From positions 111,136,912 to 111,200,911 of the forward strand of contig CM043963.1 of NCBI GenBank assembly GCA_014529385.2: a stretch of DNA of 64,000 nucleotides. The letters run 5' to 3'. Each line of letters opens with the position of its first letter. Position 1 is the first letter of the stretch. This document shows positions 59,745 through 64,000 of this stretch, piece by piece. The DNA comes from Adiantum capillus-veneris (Eukaryota; Streptophyta; Polypodiopsida; Polypodiales; Pteridaceae). The notes below the pieces were generated by a model, which saw only the letters and a list, made by a program, of their open reading frames with translations, was not told where the DNA came from and made no database searches. The position numbers and the translations under genes were made by a program.

Positions 59745-60842
59745 GTGGTGGTTTGGTTGAGGTGCAAGACTTCAAATTTTGTGGAATTACTCACGCAAGG
59801 GAGAAGGGACTTCAAAGGGATGGCGTATAGTCGGTCAGTGTTTACAGGGAAGGAGGATGTGAAGGACTGGATTGCGGACTTTGAATGGCATACACTTGGT
59901 ATGCACATTGTGAATGATGAATCAAAGCTTCATGTGTTTCCTCTTACGCTCAAAGGAGAAGCTCGCGAGTGGTTTGAAGGTTTAGAGGAAGACAAAAAGC
60001 AAACATGGGAGCAAGTGAAGCTGGCAATTTTTTACAGGTTTGGGAAGAAACTAACCGCAACAGAAGCAACGACAAAATTGAGAGGTTTTCAGCAAGATGT
60101 TCATTTTAACTTTAAAGAGTTTTTGCAACGCTTCAAAGGAATTTGGGTTCAATTAGAGGCGGCATCCCAAGTACCTCCGGGGGATTTCTTTAAAGTGCGT
60201 CAGTTTATGGATTGTCTCCATCCAAGTGTAAGGGAGAAGGTCGATCAAGAGGAGCCTGCTACATTTGAAAGAACTGTGGAAATTTTCGAGGCCAAGAGCA
60301 AGAAGATCAAGAGAAGGTGGGAGCAAGGCATGACACACACTGAGCCAGTTATGGTGAAACCAATGGTCCCTGTGACAATGGATGATAGAGTGGAGCGAGT
60401 GGTTCAAGGTCCAGATCCTGTTATGGCCCGGGTTTTGCATGATCTTGCTGGTCAGTTGCAAGAATTAAGAATTAACATAATGAATAGAAACCAAAGAGAA
60501 GAGCGGCCAACTGGGAGAGGCAGGGGATGAAGGCTACAAGGTAGATGCTACAATTGTGATGAAGAGGGTCATTACGCCCCTGATTGTCCTGAACCACCAA
60601 GAGAGAGAGGAGGGATATACCCCCTATATGGACGTGGTCGAGGAAGAATAGAAGAAAATCATCAAGAGAGGGCACTAGAAGCACCGCCGCCACAACCACC
60701 ACCACAACTGTTGCCTGGAAATGGAGAAGGTAGGGCTATCAACATCATTACCCTTGAACATCAAGATGTGATGTTTTGGCCAATAAGACAGCTAGGCATG
60801 ATAGGGAGAAAGAGACAGAAGAAGAGAGGGAAACAAGAGTAA
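59745..60842 (+). pseudogene. F gag, second copy
   Basis: The 261-codon frame is open across the whole capsid region (ALTLKGEAREWFEGL-like block, FYRFG where copy 1 has FDRFG) to the TGA at 60528. In the same frame the CCHC knuckle CYNCDEEGHYAPDC lies at 60546-60587, then a Gly/Arg- and Pro-rich linker (APPPQPPPQLLPG) up to a TAA at 60840. The TGA before the knuckle is shared by both copies, so it predates the duplication. The knuckle would bind the element RNA. Confidence 0.85.
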
Positions 60843-61865
60843 GGAAAGGAAAGGCTAAGGTAGAAGACAAACCAGAAAGTAGCAAGAGGCGACAAAGAAG
60901 GAAAATTGGTCCTAAGGACTACCTCCTTGGCCAAGGTGTTGAAGACTATGCAAATATATCTTTTGGTTAGTTTGGTGGCTTTGAATGCTAAATTGACGAG
61001 GCAGTGGACCAAGTGTGTGAGTACGCGGCTCCCTTCCAAGAAGGAAAAGCATCAAAGCATGGTGTCATCATTGAGGGTTCGTCACCCAGTGGATATGGTG
61101 CCAATAGTTGAAGCTATGTTGGGAAAGAAGACGGAAGTGCAAGCATATGTGGATGGTGGTTCCCAGGTGTGTGTCATCACCGAGGCTATCATGAAGGAAG
61201 CAGGCGTTAAGATGTCAGTGAATGCTTCGATCCGTATGAGGATGGCCAACCACAAAAAGGCAAGGTGTCTTGGAATAGCTGAAGATCTGAAGATAAAAGT
61301 CTTGGGGATTGAGTGCTTGGTTGATTGCTACGTGATGCAAGCAGGTGAGAATGCGTATCCAATCATTTTAGGGAGGCCATGGCTTATAACCCTTGGTGCT
61401 AAGCAGGATTGGGGCACAGGCTTGATCACCATCCCTGACAAAGAGAAAGGAAGGACCATTGTCTACAACATGAAGACACACAAGAGCCGTACACAGCCCC
61501 TAGTGGAAATGCAAGACACGGATTCGACGAAAACCACATCATACGATAGTGATGCTTCGTCTACATCATCAGAAGAAAGTGTAGAGGAAGGCTTGATGCA
61601 ATTATGTCCTGATCTTTTTGGAATAAGTGTTGAAAAGGAAGCATCGATGCATGATGTGAAGGTCAAGGAGAAGACGGATAGTCCAAAAGCAATTGTAGAG
61701 CCTGCCAAAGTGAATGTAAGGAGCATGCTAGGAGAGGACTTGACAGAAAAAGAAAAAAAGGAGTATGAAGACATGTTCAAAGAATTTCCAAAGCTATTCG
61801 CCACTCAATATACAGAGTTGCAAGGAGCTAAAGGATTCGAGGATAGAATCAATCTTAGAAGGTGA
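60776..61865 (+). pseudogene. F linker and aspartic protease (frameshifted)
   Basis: A frame shift near 60770 leads into a Lys/Glu-rich linker (ETRVRKGKAKVEDKPESSKR), then YANISFG and a TAG. Another shift leads to the protease: KKTEVQAYVDGGSQVCVITEA with the active-site Asp codon at 61151 (DGGSQ in place of DTGA), then IRMRMANHKKARCLGIAEDL and NAYPIILGRPWLITLGA. After it comes an acidic linker (DASSTSSEESVEEG) and EKEKKEYEDMFKEFPKLFA, the segment leading into RT. Protease would cleave Gag-Pol. Frame breaks make it non-functional. Confidence 0.82.
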
Positions 61866-62144
61866 CAAGCCAAAGGTTCAAAAGCTTAGGAGGTTGGGGG
61901 TCCTTCATGAGAAGGCACTTCATGAAGAGGTGACGAAGCTTTTGGAAGTAGATTTCATCTTTCGAGTGGAGGAGTCCGAATGGGTCTCTCCAGTTGTTAT
62001 TGTGCCCAAGAAGAACGGAAGATTTAGGATATGTGTCGATTTCAAACCTTTGAATGCTGCCACGAAAAGGAATCATTATCCACTACCCTTTCTAGATGAA
62101 ATCCTCAATCAGGTTGCAGGTCATGAACGTTACTCAATCATGGA
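61850..62144 (+). pseudogene. F reverse transcriptase, N-terminal part
   Basis: It reads GDKPKVQKLRRLGVLHEKAL, ESEWVSPVVIVPKKNGRFRI, CVDFKPLNAATKRNHYPLPF, then DEILNQVAGHERYSIMD. These are the RT fingers and the first catalytic-Asp strand. The frame is cut in the Asp codon at 62143-62144 by an inverted-repeat element and resumes at 62485. Confidence 0.88.
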
Positions 62145-62484
62145 CATTAGGCAAAATTTGGACTCACAAAGGGGCCCTTTAAGGGGTTTGACTTTACCTC
62201 TCTCTACTAAAACGGGCGCATGGATAAATTTTTGCTAACAAACTCCAAAGTTGGCGGAGGTTTTTGGAATCTAAGTGAATCAAAAAAAGAATCTTCTAAA
62301 ATATGAGGAATCTCATGGCGTGCTATATATCAGTAGATAGAGCTTGAAGAGGACATTCTAACTGTCAAACCTCCGCCAACTTGGAGTTTGTTTGCAAAAA
62401 TTTATCCATACGCCCGTTTTGGTAGAGAGAGGTAAAGTCAAACTCCTTAAAGGGCCCCTTTGTGAGTCCAAATCTTGCCTAATG
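62145..62484. mobile_element. CATTAGG-type inverted-repeat element, copy 3 (340 bp)
   Basis: It begins CATTAGGCAAAATTTGGACT and ends AGTCCAAATCTTGCCTAATG. The arms (about 62145-62263 and 62366-62484) are about 119 bases each with roughly six differences, so it is a near-complete foldback with a short centre. Removing exactly these 340 bases joins GA to T in one codon and restores both the RT reading frame and the motif MDGFFGY; removing 344 bases (a TGGA duplication) would shift the frame. It is non-coding and the most recent of the three copies, judged by arm identity. Confidence 0.9.
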
Positions 62485-63500
62485 TGGATTTTTTGGCTAC
62501 TTTCAGATCTTGATAGCGACTGAAGATCGATTGAAGACGACCTTCATTACTCCTTGGGGTTGTTTTGCCTACAAAAGAATTCCTTTTGGGCTGGTTAATG
62601 CATATGCTACCTTCCAAGGATGGATGAATAGAGTGTTTGGTCCCTACTTGGGTAAGTTCATTCACGTTTTCATGGATGACATTGGGTGTTATAGCTCAAG
62701 GGTCACACATATGGAGAAGTTGAGGTTGAATTTTGAAAGGCTTCAACAAGAGGGTGGGCAAGTCAACCCAAAGAAGTGTAAGTTTGCTCATGCCAGAGTC
62801 CATTTGCTACGACATGTGGTTTTCCAAAATGGAATAGAAGCTGACCCAGAGAAAGTTAAGGCTTTATTGCTTATGGATCCGCCCAGCAACACAAAGGATT
62901 TGGCATCATTTGTGCATAAGCTCAGGTACTTGTCACGTTTTTTCTGGATGCTATGTCAGTATGTGTATCCTCTCCAGAAATTGAGTCAAAGAGTTCAAGT
63001 GTTTGAATGGAATGAAGACATGCAACACGCTTTTGATGGCATCAAGGAGGTATTGTGTGCTTTACCAACAGTGAGTCCTCCCGACTTGCAATCGATTTTC
63101 TATGTATCTATTAGTGTGGGGTCAGTAGCTTTTGGGTCGGTTCTCTTACAAAAGCAAGGAAGAAACTTCAAGCCAGTTTATTTTGAGAGCAATATGAAGA
63201 ATGTAAGCGAGTTCTCCTACACGAAAATGGAACAGTGGGTATTCGCCTTGGTTCTTGCTTGTCGTAGGTTTAAAACCTATTTGTTGCCCCAAAAGTTCTA
63301 TGTGCTCACCACATCGAATCTTTTGCAGGATGTAGTACAACATTTGAAGCCTAGCAAGCGCATCTTAAAGTGGACTTTGGAGCTTCAAGAGTATGAGTTT
63401 GAGTTTAAAGTGGATCATTCTGTTAAAGCTCACTTGGCAGACATAGTCATACATAAGGGGGGCGAGCTTCCATCTTACCCAAGGGTTGACAAGGATGATC
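62485..63500 (+). pseudogene. F reverse transcriptase C-terminal part and gypsy RNase H
   Basis: RT continues: GFFGYFQI, ATEDRLKTTFITPWGCFAYK, PFGLVNAYATFQGWMNRVFG, the catalytic VFMDD (62666-62680), then NPKKCKFAHARVHLL and GIEADPEKVKAL. RNase H follows (about 63090-63430): FYVSISVGSVAFGSVLLQKQ, where the first catalytic Asp of ordinary gypsy RNase H is replaced by Ser, then KMEQWVFALVLACRRFKTYL and WTLELQEYEFEFKVDHSVKA. Such degeneration of the first RNase H, with a second RNase H downstream, is the known Tat-clade arrangement. Confidence 0.88.
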
Positions 63501-63509
63501 ATGAAGAGG

Positions 63510-64000
63510 AAGTAGATATTACAGATGCGTATACAATGATGTTTGATGGTGCATACAGGAAAGTTATTCAAAAGGAAAGTGGTGGGGTAGTCATTAAGAA
63601 CCCAAAAGGCAATGTAATCTTTTCTAGATCTTACAATCTTGATAAAGCTGAAAGTAACAATGAGGCCGAGTACCTCACGCTTTTCCTTGGGTTGAAGCAG
63701 TGTGTTGAGTTTGGACTGAAAAGGGTCATTGCAAAAGGGGATGCATTGCTAGTCATGAATTAGTTTCTTGGTTTGTGGAATGTTAAGAAAGAAAATTTGA
63801 AGAAGTGGTTCTATGGCATCAAGAAGCTTTTGCATGAGTTTGAGAAGATACATTTTAAGCATGTTCCTCGTGAGCAGAATAAAGAAGCTGATGAGTTGGC
63901 TAGGGACAAGCTGGATGCCTTGGTAGCTCCTTCAAAGGTCAAGGAAGCCTTGTATGCAGGAAGGGAATCATTGCAAGATGTAGAAGTGTTTCTTGGTAAA
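63510..64000 (+). pseudogene. F second RNase H domain (archaeal-type), one stop, continues past the window
   Basis: After a short acidic linker (DKDDHEEEVDITDAY) the frame reads MMFDGAYRKVIQKESGGVVI, then AESNNEAEYLTLFLGLKQCV, VIAKGDALLVMN, a TAG at 63761 (probably an earlier CAG), FLGLWNVKKENLKKWF, then HVPREQNKEADELARDKL. The four acidic residues of RNase H are all present: Asp 63545, Glu within NNEAEY, Asp 63740 and Asp 63890. This is the extra, archaeal-like RNase H of plant Tat elements, placed directly after the degenerate one. It would remove the RNA strand and tRNA primer during cDNA synthesis. Integrase is expected next. Confidence 0.85.

Larger units (their letters stand above)
57761..60632 (+). 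repeat. 1436-bp tandem duplication in element F
   Basis: 57761-59196 is repeated as 59197-60632 with few differences. The unit starts inside the LTR at CGTTTGGGGTTTTTCC and ends within the region after the zinc knuckle at TATATGGTCG. The only junction homology is a short CGTTTGGGG-like word, which fits replication slippage or illegitimate recombination. Confidence 0.95.
57306..64000 (+). mobile_element. Element F: Tat-type Ty3/gypsy retrotransposon, continues past the window
   Basis: It starts TGATAGACC within the A3 LTR. The order is 5' LTR, primer site, gag, [tandem duplication], gag, linker, protease, RT (interrupted by an inverted-repeat element), gypsy RNase H, a second RNase H, then the window edge. 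The gag type, the lost catalytic residues of the first RNase H and the extra RNase H domain are known marks of the plant Tat clade. Integrase and 3' LTR should follow beyond 64000. Several stops and frameshifts show it is inactive. Confidence 0.88.

Noticed and set aside
62145-62484. Tc1/mariner (Stowaway) assignment from a TA dinucleotide at each end
   Set aside because: The TA lies within CATTAGG/CCTAATG, which is constant in all three copies at different sites, so it belongs to the element. A TA duplication would also leave three extra RT residues in the empty site.

Overview
The window looks like intergenic DNA from a large, repeat-rich land-plant nuclear genome. The evidence is plant-type Ty3/gypsy retrotransposons (initiator-Met and Asp tRNA primer sites, a chromodomain polyprotein, a dual RNase H pol), long CA/GA microsatellites and a fragment of a PLS-type pentatricopeptide-repeat (PPR) gene. 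The wording of the PPR fragment would suit a lineage with very large PPR families such as ferns or lycophytes, but that is a guess. I found no intact single-copy host gene, no rRNA or tRNA gene and no CRISPR array.

Left half (1-35401): a nest four levels deep. Chromovirus copy A1 (3568-34199, TSD CATTT) sits in featureless host DNA (1-3562 and 34205-35401). A1 is interrupted by element B (8888-16896, TSD TAGAG, Asp-tRNA primer site, no pol, carrying a truncated LINE) and by minus-strand element C (18334-31219, TSD GAGGT, non-autonomous, with a CCHC-containing protein). C is in turn interrupted by A2 (20049-29063, TSD TAGAT), a nearly complete copy of the A1 family with gag, protease, RT, RNase H, integrase and chromodomain but several stop codons.

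Middle (35402-54273): element D, with a chromovirus-like 3' end and a broken coiled-coil reading frame. Its 5' LTR is interrupted by element E (36290-43977, TSD TCGT). E has no pol. Its LTRs carry a PPR gene fragment and its interior encodes a 551-residue acidic protein with one predicted membrane segment that I do not recognise.

Right part (54420-64000): a 5'-truncated third chromovirus copy, A3, whose LTR is cut by element F. F is a Tat-type gypsy element with gag, protease, RT, a degenerate gypsy RNase H and a second RNase H, and it runs off the window. A recent 1436-bp tandem duplication repeats half of its LTR, its primer site and its gag.

The most unusual signal is a family of three non-coding inverted-repeat elements (5869-6333, 37911-38714, 62145-62484). 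All begin CATTAGG and end CCTAATG, share a GGCC-CTTT block about 25-35 bases in, and appear to have inserted without a target-site duplication. In each case an independent empty-site comparison exists: a sibling retrotransposon, the opposite LTR, or restoration of the RT reading frame.
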